Below, piece by piece: positions 34,234-42,856 of a DNA stretch of 64,000 nucleotides. The notes under the pieces are model-generated. The model was not told the DNA's origin. It worked only from the letters and a program-made list of their open reading frames with translations, and did not search any database. Made by a program: the position numbers and the translations under genes. The DNA is from Streptomyces sp. man185 (GTDB lineage: Bacteria > Actinomycetota > Actinomycetes > Streptomycetales > Streptomycetaceae), in assembly GCA_002551355.1 (NCBI GenBank), contig NTHE01000007.1:976-64975 (forward strand), written 5' to 3'. The stretch's first letter is position 1; each line of letters starts with the position of its first letter.

Positions 34234-34280
34234 ACGAAGCGGTGTTGCTCCCTCCGGTCGGAGGGGGCAACACCGCTTCG
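34234..34280 (+). terminator. Terminator after the secreted multidomain gene
   Basis: CGAAGCGGTGTTGC and GCAACACCGCTTCG form a 14-bp perfect stem, with an inner CTCC/GGAG pair, 20 bp after the stop. Confidence 0.8.
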
Positions 34281-34339
34281 CGTTCTTCACCGCCTGTCGC
34301 CGATCCACCCCACGGGCTCAGTCCCCGCCGGCCCGGGAC

Positions 34340-34693
34340 TCAGGCACGCAGGGAGACGTAGTACGCCCCGACCTCGGCCAGGTAGTCGTGGTCGGTCGTC
34401 TCGCTGTCGGTGGCGAACCGAGGGGCCGACTTGATCTCATCCCGGGAAGCCCCGACCTTCACCGTCTGCGCCCCGGCGTCGACGGCGATCACCGCACCGG
34501 CCGGGATCAGCACGCTCCTGCCGAACTTCCACACCCCGGTGTCGACCACCAGGTGCTGCATACCGGGCTCGCCCTCCTGGCGTTCCACATGCCCGATGAC
34601 CCCGTCGGCGGCCTCCACGCTGAAACCCACCAACGCCTGCCCCATGACGTAGCCGCTGTCCCGTCCGAACCCCCACACATCGCCCACTGGCAC
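34340..34693 (-). CDS. PRC-barrel domain protein (117 aa)
   Basis: Opens at GTG 34693 (MPVGDVWGFGRDSGY). An internal GTG two codons later has better ribosome spacing. The central segment (LVGFSVEAADGVIGHVERQE, VLIPAGAVIAVDAGAQTV) is a PRC-barrel beta fold like that of photosynthetic reaction centre H subunits and RimM. The end (APRFATDSETTDHDYLAEVG) is common in Streptomyces stress-linked PRC proteins. No enzymatic role. Isolated gene. Confidence 0.75.
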   Translation of the reverse strand: MPVGDVWGFGRDSGYVMGQALVGFSVEAADGVIGHVERQEGEPGMQHLVVDTGVWKFGRSVLIPAGAVIAVDAGAQTVKVGASRDEIKSAPRFATDSETTDHDYLAEVGAYYVSLRA

Positions 34694-34853
34694 GTCTCCT
34701 CACTCCCGCCCGGCTGCGAAAACCGGACGCCTTGCCGATCGCTTCACCCGGCTGATGCCCCGGTACGCCCCCGCCAAGCACACCCGTCCCCCGCAAAGGG
34801 CCACACGGGCCCCGCACGATCGGCAGAACGCCCCCGAGCGCCCAGGACCGGCC

Positions 34854-35249
34854 TTAGGAAGCCGCGAGCCGCCCCGACCCGGCGCCCATGCGAGCCAGCT
34901 CCGCGTCGTACCGATCAGCATCGAAGTGGAGTTCCGGCGGAGCGACTTCCCCGTACGGAACCTGCCAGTCGGACCACTGCGCGACGCCCCCGAACCGCTG
35001 AACGACCACGGAGAGAAACCCGCAACAGCCGCCCGAGCACTCCGGCTCCCCCAACTCCACCCGCAGCGCCTCACCGGTGCCCCGCAGCGGCCCGAGCCCC
35101 CCACTCGCCGGCCCATCGACGGCGAACAGCCCCCGCCCTCCTGCGCCGACCGCCCCGATGACCAGATCCTCGCCATTGACCAGGAACCGCAGATGGGCCC
35201 GGAACCGGGGCCCCGACGGCACCACACTGATCTCCAGTCGATCGAACAT
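34854..35249 (-). CDS. Hypothetical protein (131 aa)
   Basis: ATG 35249 (MFDRLEISVVPSGPRFRAHL) with GGCGGG before it; a longer frame to 35333 has poor support. The beta-rich start (HLRFLVNGEDLVIGAVGAGG) is followed by CSGGCCGFLSVVVQRFGGVA and WQVPYGEVAPPELHFDADRY. This resembles a family of Streptomyces proteins with a CCG motif that may be immunity- or metal-related, but I cannot name it. Codon bias is native. Confidence 0.65.
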   Translation of the reverse strand: MFDRLEISVVPSGPRFRAHLRFLVNGEDLVIGAVGAGGRGLFAVDGPASGGLGPLRGTGEALRVELGEPECSGGCCGFLSVVVQRFGGVAQWSDWQVPYGEVAPPELHFDADRYDAELARMGAGSGRLAAS

Positions 35250-35569
35250 CCCGCCACGAAACGGCGGCCGCTCTGCGGAGGCGCCCGGGTTCCGCGCGGC
35301 CACCGACACGCCGACCGGACGACGGTCCCGCATACGACAGAGGTGGCCACGGACGCCGAGGACAGCACGCGCGAGTACGGCCCCCGACAGAAACCCAGGT
35401 CAGACGGGTAGAAGCCCAGACGGGTAGAAGCCGCCCCGCTGGAACCATTGCCGTCGTCATCGTGCCCGCTGCGTGCCCCTCAACCTGTGAGCGCGCCGAG
35501 ACCGGTCAGGGCGTCAGCGCTTCGGCACCTGAGTTCCTGGCCGTGGCTCGGTCTCGGGGCGCTGCCCGT
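35250..35569. other. Intergenic stretch holding integrase-arm-like repeats
   Basis: About 320 bp. GACGGGTAGAAGCC occurs twice nearby (about 35404 and 35419), and CGTGCCC occurs at 35461 and 35472, exactly 11 bp apart. No gene is supportable here. Confidence 0.45.
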
Positions 35570-36034
35570 TCAATCGCGTCTCGGGGTCTGTTTCCTGGAC
35601 CAGGCGGTGGCGTCGACTCCGTATCGAGTCAGGAGCCGTGCGAACTGGGTTCGCTCCTCCGGTGACCAGGCGACAGTGATCTCCAGGAACGCTTCTCGCT
35701 GTTCGACGGCGAAGCGGTTGCGTTCGGCTTCGCCGTGCTCGGTGAGTTCGAGCACGGTGCGGCGCCCGTCGGACTGGGATGCCGCCCGCCGCAGCAGCCC
35801 GTCCGCTATGCAGGCGGCGACGGTCCGGCTGGCGACCGGCTGCGCGACGCCCATCTCGGCGGCAAGCCCGCCGACGGTCGTCTCGCCCGGCGCGTCGGCG
35901 ATGACGTTGAGCACGAGGTTGCGGGAGAGATCCTTGCCCGTTGCCGGTGCGCGTCGCCGCAGACGGGACAGCGCCGGACCGATCTGATCCAGCGTCCGGT
36001 CGTCGGAGGGCTGCTCGGAGGAGGTGCTGCTCAT
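35570..36034 (-). CDS. MarR family transcriptional regulator (154 aa)
   Basis: ATG 36034 (MSSTSSEQPSDDRTLDQIGP). The winged helix lies at about 40-105 (VLNVIADAPGETTVGGLAAE, VAQPVASRTVAACIADGLL, then the wing DGRRTVLELTEHG), with dimerisation helices at both ends. It is divergent from an amidohydrolase with a split palindrome between them, so it probably represses that gene and itself. The ligand is likely the hydrolase substrate. Confidence 0.88.
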   Translation of the reverse strand: MSSTSSEQPSDDRTLDQIGPALSRLRRRAPATGKDLSRNLVLNVIADAPGETTVGGLAAEMGVAQPVASRTVAACIADGLLRRAASQSDGRRTVLELTEHGEAERNRFAVEQREAFLEITVAWSPEERTQFARLLTRYGVDATAWSRKQTPRRD

Positions 36035-36060
36035 GTGCCGAGTCTAGGCCCGGCCGGCAC

Positions 36061-36104
36061 ATTTGCATACCATTCAATAAGTCCATAGCATCAGGTATGT
36101 AAAT
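36061..36104. promoter_or_regulatory. MarR/amidohydrolase operator region
   Basis: ATTTGCATACC (36061-36071) and GGTATGTAAAT (36094-36104) are inverted copies with one mismatch, 22 bp apart, between the divergent MarR and amidohydrolase genes. Outer-arm spacing is long for a single dimer, so two dimers or a loop are possible. Confidence 0.5.
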
Positions 36105-36135
36105 CTTGAACGAGCCAGGAAAGAGGCGGACCGCC

Positions 36136-37350
36136 ATGGCGCTCACCGCGATCACCAACGCGCAGATCTTCGACGGGGAGAAGGCGGTCGGCGTGCGGAC
36201 CGTGGTCATCGACGGCGGGAGGATCGCCCGCGTCGGTGGCGACGCTCCCGAGGGCAGCGAGATCGTCGACGGCAGCGGCGCCACACTGCTGCCGGGACTC
36301 ATCGACGCACACGTCCACTCCGCCCCGGGCTCCCTGGCGCTCGCCCTGCGGTTCGGGGTGACGACCGAACTGGAGATGCAGGGGATGAACACCCGGGAGA
36401 ACCGGGGGGCCATCACCGACGACGACACACAGGCTGACGTGCGCTCCTCCGGCTTCGCCATCACACCGCCCGGCGGTCACCCGAGTGAGCTGATGCCCGC
36501 AGGGTTTCGGCCCAAGTGGGACCTTCCCCCGGTCATGCCCCTGATGCCGTTCTCCACCACACCCGAGGAGGCCGCCGCCTTCGTGCCGCAGCTCCTCGCC
36601 CGGGGATCCGACTTCATCAAGTTCATGATCGACGACGGCAGCGTAGAGGGTCACCCCGGGCTGCCCACGCTCGACCGGGCCACCGTGCACGCCGGTGTCG
36701 CCGAAGCCAAGAAGTACGGCGCCCTGACCGTGGCCCACGCGCTGACCGTGGAGGCGACCAGGACGGCCGCCGAAGCCGGCATCGACGGCGTCACCCACGT
36801 GTTCATGGACCAGCCGCACACCGCCGAGATCATCAGCCTGATCAAGGACGCGGGCATGTTCGTCATCCCCTGCGTCACTCTCAACGCCTCGATGATGGGG
36901 ATCACCGGCAGCGAACTCGCCGACGACCCCCGGGTCGCCGCACGCCTCGACGCCGACTGGGACCGGACCCTGCGCTCCAGCTACGACCGCTACCCGCAGG
37001 GCAAGCTCCACGACGTTTACGACACCGTGCGCGCACTGGACACTGCCGGTGTCGACGTGCTCGCCGGAACCGACGTCTCCATGCCCGAGACGTTCTTCGG
37101 GGGCCTGGCACACGGAGCGAGCCTGCACCACGAACTGCAATACCTGGTGACAGCCGGCCTCACACCCGCACGGGCCCTGCGCGCGGCCACGGCGACCACG
37201 GCCCGCCGCTTCCGCCTGAGCGACCGGGGCCGCATCGCCGAGGGCCTCCGCGCCGACCTCCTACTGGTCGACGGCGACCCGACCAGCGACATCAGCGACA
37301 CCCTCAACACCCGTGCCGTCTGGCGCCGCGGAACCCGAATGGCGGCATAA
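36136..37350 (+). CDS. Amidohydrolase family protein (imidazolonepropionase-like, 404 aa)
   Basis: ATG 36136 (MALTAITNAQIFDGEKAVGV) is preferred for the AAGAGGCGG ribosome site; TTG 36106 also opens the frame. Metal-binding HVH in LLPGLIDAHVHSAPG (about 56-58), a Lys in DFIKFMIDDGS, a His in VAHALTV, and the catalytic Asp in VLAGTDVSMP (about 312) indicate a subtype I TIM-barrel amidohydrolase. The C-terminal ADLLLVDGDP returns to the small beta domain. It cleaves a C-N or lactam-type bond; substrate unknown. It may be cargo between arm-type repeats at 35461 and 38770. Confidence 0.87.
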   Translation: MALTAITNAQIFDGEKAVGVRTVVIDGGRIARVGGDAPEGSEIVDGSGATLLPGLIDAHVHSAPGSLALALRFGVTTELEMQGMNTRENRGAITDDDTQADVRSSGFAITPPGGHPSELMPAGFRPKWDLPPVMPLMPFSTTPEEAAAFVPQLLARGSDFIKFMIDDGSVEGHPGLPTLDRATVHAGVAEAKKYGALTVAHALTVEATRTAAEAGIDGVTHVFMDQPHTAEIISLIKDAGMFVIPCVTLNASMMGITGSELADDPRVAARLDADWDRTLRSSYDRYPQGKLHDVYDTVRALDTAGVDVLAGTDVSMPETFFGGLAHGASLHHELQYLVTAGLTPARALRAATATTARRFRLSDRGRIAEGLRADLLLVDGDPTSDISDTLNTRAVWRRGTRMAA

Positions 37351-37386
37351 CCACAGTCCCTGGGACGCGATCCTTTCGGCGACAAC

Positions 37387-38113
37387 TCAGACAACGGGAT
37401 CAGTCGCGCCATCGCCGCTGAGCCAAATATCCGCAGCCGTCGCCACCTGATCATCCCGACCGGCCACCGGCCGGGCGTAGTGCCGAGTCGTCACGCTCGC
37501 GTTCGAGTGGCCCAGCCGGTGCGCGGCGGTCATCACTCCGTACCGGTCGGCGACCCATGTCCCGTGCGAGGCGCGGAGATCGTGCGGCGTGACGTCGGTG
37601 AGCCCGGCAGCAGCCACAGCGGGGTCGAAGTACGCCTTGCGCCACTGGTGGTAGTGCAGAGGCTTGCCGCCAGGCGTGACGAAGAGGAGAGCGTCCCTCC
37701 CGCCGGGCAGCGTCTCCAGGTGCCGGCCGATCCGCGCCGCGAGTGACGGCCCGATCCGCAGGACCCGTTTCTGATGGGACTTGGGGGTGTCGAAGACGAG
37801 GGTGCCGTCCGCTTCGGCCAGGTTCTCATCGACGAGGACCAGGCCGCCCGACACATCAATGTCCGCTCGCCGCAGCGCGAACGCCTCCCCGACCCGCAGA
37901 CCCGCGTAGGCGAGCAAGGAGATCAGCAGGTCATGCGGTTTCGTCGCGCTCCGCACGATCCGCGAGACTTCCAGCGGGGTGAGGACGTGCGGCTCGGTCT
38001 GCGGCATGCGCGGCAGCTTCACGCCCCTGCACGGGGTCTGCCCGATCATCTCGTTGTCGACGGCCGCCCGCATGATCTGCGAGAGCACCCGGTGTGCCTG
38101 CCTGATCCGCGAT
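37387..38113 (-). pseudogene. int: 5'-truncated tyrosine integrase
   Basis: The catalytic domain is intact: Arg in AGLRVGEAFALR, HDLRASHG, LGHSNASVTTRHYA with the Tyr nucleophile. The core-binding domain and N-terminus (about 150 residues) are missing. Integrase-like sequence (LRSRIRQAHRVLSQIMRAAV) continues upstream of the first usable GTG (38088) to about 38113. There it stops at the joint with GntR DNA, and the frame soon reaches a stop. The gene is therefore broken by recombination. The 233-aa fragment is unlikely to be active. It converges on the amidohydrolase gene. Confidence 0.85.
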
Positions 38114-38724
38114 CGCAGGGCACAGGAGTTGCTGATCTCCCAAGGCGTGCTGGAAGGCCGGGCCGGCTCGGGGACCTACGTCGCCGAGCCCCGGCAGCGC
38201 GTGAGAGTCGTCCGGTCATCGGCACGTGAGCAGCCCAGTGAATCCCCGTTCCGCCAGGACATGAAGGCCCTTCGCCGACAGGGCGACTGGGAGAGCCGGA
38301 CCGACGCGAAGGTGCCGGCCCCGGCGGAGATCGCGACGCGGCTCGGGATCGCCGAGGGCGAGCTGTGCGTCCGGACGACGTACGAGTTCCTGGCAGACGG
38401 GAAGCCGGTGCAGCTGTCGACGAGTTGGGAGCCGTACGCCGTCACTGGCGGCACCCTCGTCGTGCTCCCCGAGGGAGGACCCCACGCCGGGGCCGGGGTC
38501 GTGAACCGCATGGCTGAGATCGGAGTCACCATCAGCCACGCGGTCGAGCAGCCCGAACCGAGGCACGCGACCGCCGAGGAAGCATCGCTACTCGGCATCC
38601 AGAAAGCCGCACTCGTGACGCACATCCGGCGGACGTACTACAGCGACGACGGCCGACCCGTGGAAACAGCGGACATCGTGGTGCCCGCAGCGCACTGCGA
38701 GATCGTCTACGAGATCCCGATCAA
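38114..38724. repeat. Right copy of the 611-bp inverted repeat
   Basis: Inverse partner of 100-710, equal in length with no gaps. It joins integrase sequence on its left at a CGCAGGGC microhomology and unrelated sequence (CCGCTGACGAG) on its right. Confidence 0.85.
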
Positions 38725-38731
38725 CCGCTGA
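38114..38731 (+). pseudogene. 5'-truncated GntR/UTRA regulator gene
   Basis: It encodes residues matching 47 onward of the left-edge GntR protein (RRAQGTGVADLP in another frame; in frame AQELLISQGVLEGRAGSG to EIPINR). It retains the end of the winged helix and all of UTRA but lacks the recognition helix. A composite frame reads from about 37979 through the integrase remnant antisense into GntR, but this is fortuitous. No promoter or ribosome site was inherited, so it should be non-functional. Confidence 0.85.
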
Positions 38732-38769
38732 CGAGCCGGCAACCGGCAGCTCAAAAGCCGTGGCCCCTG

Positions 38770-38798
38770 CGTGCCCCCTGCGTGCCCCTTCCGTGCCC
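38770..38798. repeat. Three CGTGCCC repeats at 11-bp spacing (integrase arm-type sites)
   Basis: Exact CGTGCCC copies start at 38770, 38781 and 38792, one helical turn apart, 100 bp from the 3' end of tRNA-Ser. Two more copies with the same 11-bp spacing are at 35461 and 35472. This phasing is typical of arm sites bound by phage-type integrases. Confidence 0.55.
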
Positions 38799-38895
38799 GA
38801 CAGAGCGGGAAACCAGGGGAAACAGCGGTGCCTGACAGGGAACGGGCATGGCAGAGGCCCCCGACCATACGTACTGGTCAGGGGCCTCTCGCCTG

Positions 38896-38982
38896 CGGTG
38901 GGTGTGGGATTTGAACCCACGGTCACATCGCTGCGACGACGGTTTTCAAGACCGTTCCCTTAGGCCGCTCGGGCAACCCACC
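38896..38982 (-). tRNA. tRNA-Ser (anticodon TGA)
   Basis: From 38982 on the minus strand: acceptor GGTGGGT/ACCCACC, anticodon stem ACGGT/ACCGT with loop CTTGAAA (anticodon TGA), a long variable arm, T loop GGTTCAAATCC and discriminator G, 87 nt in all. Its 3' end faces the wrecked integrative element. Confidence 0.95.
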
Positions 38983-39068
38983 CCGCGTCGGCGGTCCCGT
39001 CGCAGTGCAAGCCGATGGGCCGTCAGGCCCGTGTGGGGCCGGTTCGACGCGTGGGACAGCCTAGCCGG

Positions 39069-40826
39069 TCAGCTGTCGCCCTCGCGCTGGCCCAGGGTGA
39101 CTTCGGCGGTGGCCTCCTTGCCGTCGCGCTCGTACGTCAGGGTCACCTTCTCCCCGGGCTTGCGGGTCCAGATCTCGCCGATCAGGGACGGGCCGCTGTC
39201 GATCACGGTGTCGTTGAACTTCGTGATCACGTCGCCCGCCTTGAGGCCCGCCTTGGCCGCCGGGCCGTCCGGGGTGACGGCGGGGGTGCCGCCCGCGCCC
39301 TCGGAGGAGATCGCCGCGCCGCCCGTCTTCTCCTCCATCGTCACCGTCGCGCCGATCACCGGGTAGACCGGCTTGCCGGTCTTGATCAGCTGCTCGGCGA
39401 CGTTCTTGGCCTGGTTGATCGGGATCGCGAAGCCGAGCCCGATGGAGCCGGCCTGGGACTGGCCGAGCCCGCCGCCGGTCGACTGGATCGCCGAGTTGAT
39501 GCCGATGACCGCGCCCGTCGCGTCCAGCAGCGGGCCGCCGGAGTTGCCCGGGTTGATCGAGGCGTCGGTCTGCAGGGCGCTCATGTAGGAGTTCTTGTTG
39601 CTCTGGCCGTCCCCGGACGCCACCGGGCGGTTCTTGGCGCTGATGATGCCCGTGGTGACCGTGTTCGAGAGGCCGAAGGGCGCGCCGATCGCGATCGTCG
39701 AGTCGCCCACCGCGACGCCCTCCGAGTTGCCGAGGGAGAGGGGCGCCAAGCCCTGCGGGGGGTTCTTCAGCTTCAGCACGGCCACGTCGTAGCCCTGCGC
39801 CCGGCCCACCACCTCGGCGGCGTACTTCTTGCCGTCGGAGAAGGTCGCCGACAGTTCGCCGGACTCCGCGGCGGAGGCCACCACGTGGTTGTTGGTGAGG
39901 ATGTGGCCTTCCTTGTCGTACACGAAGCCGGTGCCTGTGCCGCCCTCGCCCTCGCCGCCCTGTGCGTCGATGGTGACCACGCTGGGGAGCGCCTTCGCCG
40001 CGACCCCGGCCACCGTGCCCGCCGGGCGCTTCAGGTCTTTCGGGGTGTCCGACGCCGAGACCGTGGTCGAGCTGCCGGAGGAGCCGTTGTCGTTGCGGTC
40101 GGCCGCCCAGAATCCGAGGGCTCCGCCGATGCCGCCCGCGACGAGCGCCGCCACGGCCACGGCCGCCACCAGGCCGCCTGCCCTGCCCTTGCCGTTCTTG
40201 CCGCCCGCAGGACCCGAGCCGGGCGGGACCGGAGCACCCCAGACCGGGCCGTGGCCGCTGCCGTCGCCGATACCGCCGGACGCGTGACCGGCGTCCCCGC
40301 CGGCGTACGACGGGACGGCGGGCGGGGGCGGCGGCCAGGACGCGGCCCCCGCGGGGAGCCCGGGCTCCGCTCCGTACCCGGGGGCCGTTCCGTACGGGGG
40401 GTGCTGCGGAGGCTGCGGCGGCTGCTGAGGCGGCTGGTTCGAGGTCGGGTGGGCGGCGCCCTGGGCGTACCCGGGCGTGGCCGGAGCTCCCTGGAGCGCC
40501 GAGGAGCCCTGGGGCGCCGGAGCGCCCTGGTGCGTGGGGTCGTGGCGCGGCGCTTCGGCGTGCGCCGGTGCTGGGGGCTGCGCGCCGGGGGCGTGCGGAG
40601 CGCCCTCCGTCGCGCCGGTGTCATGCACGGGAAGGCGCGCGGTGTCGTGTGCGGAGTCGTGCGCCGTGCCGGGCGCGGGCGCATCCTGGGCCGGAGCCGC
40701 CGACGACGGAGGCGTGACTCCGTCGGTGGCCGGTTCAGGAGTGTCGGCCGGCACGGGAGGTGCGGACGGAACGGACGGCACGGCCGGTACCGCGCGGTCC
40801 TCGTTGCCCTCGTTCTCGGTGCTCAC
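39069..40826 (-). CDS. HtrA/DegP-like membrane-anchored serine protease with PDZ domain (585 aa)
   Basis: GTG 40826 (MSTENEGNEDRAVPAVPSVP) has GAGGAG 9 nt upstream. A long Pro/Ala/His-rich cytoplasmic stretch (about 1-205) precedes one membrane span (GLVAAVAVAALVAGGIGGAL, about 212-235). The trypsin-like domain shows His in TNNHVVAS (about 310), Asp in GYDVAVLKL and Ser in PGNSGGPLLD (about 424). A PDZ domain closes the protein (about 490-585, GLKAGDVITKFND). It degrades or senses misfolded proteins outside the membrane. Family certain. Confidence 0.93.
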   Translation of the reverse strand: MSTENEGNEDRAVPAVPSVPSAPPVPADTPEPATDGVTPPSSAAPAQDAPAPGTAHDSAHDTARLPVHDTGATEGAPHAPGAQPPAPAHAEAPRHDPTHQGAPAPQGSSALQGAPATPGYAQGAAHPTSNQPPQQPPQPPQHPPYGTAPGYGAEPGLPAGAASWPPPPPAVPSYAGGDAGHASGGIGDGSGHGPVWGAPVPPGSGPAGGKNGKGRAGGLVAAVAVAALVAGGIGGALGFWAADRNDNGSSGSSTTVSASDTPKDLKRPAGTVAGVAAKALPSVVTIDAQGGEGEGGTGTGFVYDKEGHILTNNHVVASAAESGELSATFSDGKKYAAEVVGRAQGYDVAVLKLKNPPQGLAPLSLGNSEGVAVGDSTIAIGAPFGLSNTVTTGIISAKNRPVASGDGQSNKNSYMSALQTDASINPGNSGGPLLDATGAVIGINSAIQSTGGGLGQSQAGSIGLGFAIPINQAKNVAEQLIKTGKPVYPVIGATVTMEEKTGGAAISSEGAGGTPAVTPDGPAAKAGLKAGDVITKFNDTVIDSGPSLIGEIWTRKPGEKVTLTYERDGKEATAEVTLGQREGDS

Positions 40827-41027
40827 AGCTCTTTACTCCTCGGTTCCACTCGGCATCCAGTCGGCATTCGGCAAGAAATCCGCTGTGCACGTGTCTGCGG
40901 TCAGCTTTTCCCACAACACGTCGGGCCACTGTAAGCAGGACCTGTGCATCCGCACACCAATCTTTACATCCGACAAAACAGACCTCCAGGGTGACATGTG
41001 CTCAGCCATCCCCGCGGCGGTGACACC

Positions 41028-41864
41028 ATGGCCCGGGTGACCCACGCACGGCAGCGCAGCGCGCACACCTCCATCCAGGTCGTCGCCCACCGCGGGGCCT
41101 CCGACGACGCCCCCGAGCACACCCTGGCCGCCTACCGCAAGGCGATCGAGGACGGTGCCGACGCCCTGGAATGCGATGTCCGGCTCACCGCCGACGGCCA
41201 ACTCGTCTGCGTGCACGACCGGCGGGTGAACCGTACGTCCAACGGGCGCGGCGCCGTGTCCGCCCTGGAACTCGCCGACCTCGCCGCCCTCGACTTCGGC
41301 TCCTGGAAGGACCGCGAGGAGTCGCCCGACTGGGATCCGGTGCCGGGCGAGCTCACCTCCGTACTCACCCTGGAACGGCTCCTGGAGCTCTTCACCGAGG
41401 TACGGGCCACCGGGCGGGACCTGCAGTTGGCCATCGAGACGAAGCACCCCACCCGCTGGGCCGGGCAGGTCGAGGAGCGGCTCCTGGACCTGCTGAAGCG
41501 CTTCGGGCTGGCCGATCCGCCCGCGGACGGCCCCTCGCCCATCCGCGTCATGAGCTTCTCCGCCCGCTCCCTCCACCGCGTCCAGGCGGCCGCGCCCACG
41601 CTGCCCACGGTCTACCTGATGCAGTTCGTCTCGCCCCGGATGCGCGACGGGCGACTGCCCGCCGGGTCCCGGATCGCGGGTCCCGGCATGCGGATCGTGC
41701 GCAGCCACCCCGGGTACATCGAACGGCTGCACCGCGCGGGGCACCGGGTCCACGTGTGGACCGTGAACGAACCGGCCGACGTCGACCTGTGCGCCGAACT
41801 CGGCGTCGAGGCGATCATCACCAACCGCCCGAAGCAGGTTCTGTCCCAACTGGGCCGCATTTAG
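41028..41864 (+). CDS. glpQ: Glycerophosphodiester phosphodiesterase (278 aa)
   Basis: ATG 41028 (MARVTHARQRSAHTSIQVVA) with GGCGGTGA upstream. GDPD motifs: VVAHRGASDDAPEHTLAAY (His-Arg, Glu), ALECDVRLTADGQLVCVHD (Glu, Asp, His) and LAIETKH. No signal peptide is present, so it is cytoplasmic. It hydrolyses glycerophosphodiesters to glycerol-3-phosphate and an alcohol. The end (VHVWTVNEPADVDLCAELGV) is canonical. Confidence 0.92.
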   Translation: MARVTHARQRSAHTSIQVVAHRGASDDAPEHTLAAYRKAIEDGADALECDVRLTADGQLVCVHDRRVNRTSNGRGAVSALELADLAALDFGSWKDREESPDWDPVPGELTSVLTLERLLELFTEVRATGRDLQLAIETKHPTRWAGQVEERLLDLLKRFGLADPPADGPSPIRVMSFSARSLHRVQAAAPTLPTVYLMQFVSPRMRDGRLPAGSRIAGPGMRIVRSHPGYIERLHRAGHRVHVWTVNEPADVDLCAELGVEAIITNRPKQVLSQLGRI

Positions 41865-42035
41865 TACGGATGGAGACGCGCGAGGTCCCCCACCTCGACC
41901 GTTACGGGGTGTGCACCGGCGCATTCGCTGCGCGTTCGATCGTTACGAGTGCGTCACCAGCAGCGCATTGGCCGGTTTCCGGTCCAGCTCAGTGGGGCAT
42001 CCAACCCGTGGCGTGGGGCAAAGGAGGTCTCGGGG

Positions 42036-42638
42036 GTGGCGTTGGTGGTGGCACAAGAGGTGCCCGCGTCGTCGAGCATGGCCATTCCTCATGGCCCTGC
42101 CGGCGTGGGGCAGGCACGACACCGGATGCGTGAGCAGTTGCGCGGCAACGGGGTGTCGGACGCGGTCGTCGACGACGCTGTTCTGATCCTTTCCGAACTT
42201 CTCAGCAACGCCTGCCGGCACGGCAGGCCACTCGGGCGGCACACCGAGGTCGGCGACGGGGACATCCGCGCCGCCTGGCGGGTGGACACCGGCGGCGGGC
42301 TCACCGTGGAGGTCACGGACGGCGGCGGCCCGACCCGCCCGGTTCCGGCCACCCCTTCGGTGACGGCACGCGGCGGCCGGGGCCTCAACATCATCAGCGC
42401 CCTGGCCCAGGAGTGGGGCGTACGGGACGACTCGTCCGGCGAGGTCACCGTCTGGGCGCTGGTCTCCTCGAAGAAGCCGCCCGGCATCGGGGGCAACGGC
42501 TCCGCAGCGAACGGCACCGATACGAGCGGCCCCGGGACAACCGGCTCCGGTGCGAACGGTGTCGCCGCGAACGGCGTCGGCGGGCTCACCGGGTTCGAGG
42601 GCCTGGACTTCTCCGAGGCCTTCGACGACGTCGGCTGA
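42036..42638 (+). CDS. HATPase anti-sigma-type ATP-binding protein (200 aa)
   Basis: GTG 42036 lies 7 nt after AAAGGAGGT. The Bergerat-fold motifs are the N box LILSELLSNACRHG, G1 VEVTDGGGP and G2 GGRGLNIISALAQEWG, with VWALV at the end, as in RsbW/SpoIIAB-like proteins abundant in Streptomyces. The final 45 residues are a Gly/Asn/Thr-rich tail. It probably binds a sigma factor or anti-anti-sigma protein. It stands alone. Confidence 0.88.
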   Translation: MALVVAQEVPASSSMAIPHGPAGVGQARHRMREQLRGNGVSDAVVDDAVLILSELLSNACRHGRPLGRHTEVGDGDIRAAWRVDTGGGLTVEVTDGGGPTRPVPATPSVTARGGRGLNIISALAQEWGVRDDSSGEVTVWALVSSKKPPGIGGNGSAANGTDTSGPGTTGSGANGVAANGVGGLTGFEGLDFSEAFDDVG

Positions 42639-42856
42639 GCACGCACGGAAGGCAGGCCCCGGGCGCATGGACGGCACGGGCCGGCCGCGCGGGCGGCACA
42701 GACCCGAGCGCACCGACCGCCCGGGCGGAGCCCACGGACGGCACGGCCGGGCGCACGGACGGCCCGGGCCCGAGCGCGCACGTGGGCGGGGCAAGGCTCC
42801 CCGGGCGGCTAGGCTCGCGCCGAGTCCGCACAGTCGCAATCGGGAGAATGCCCACC

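Noticed and set aside
37979..38731. A 250-codon frame starting before the GntR remnant
   Set aside because: Its first 45 codons are antisense integrase DNA; only codons after about 38114 encode GntR sequence.
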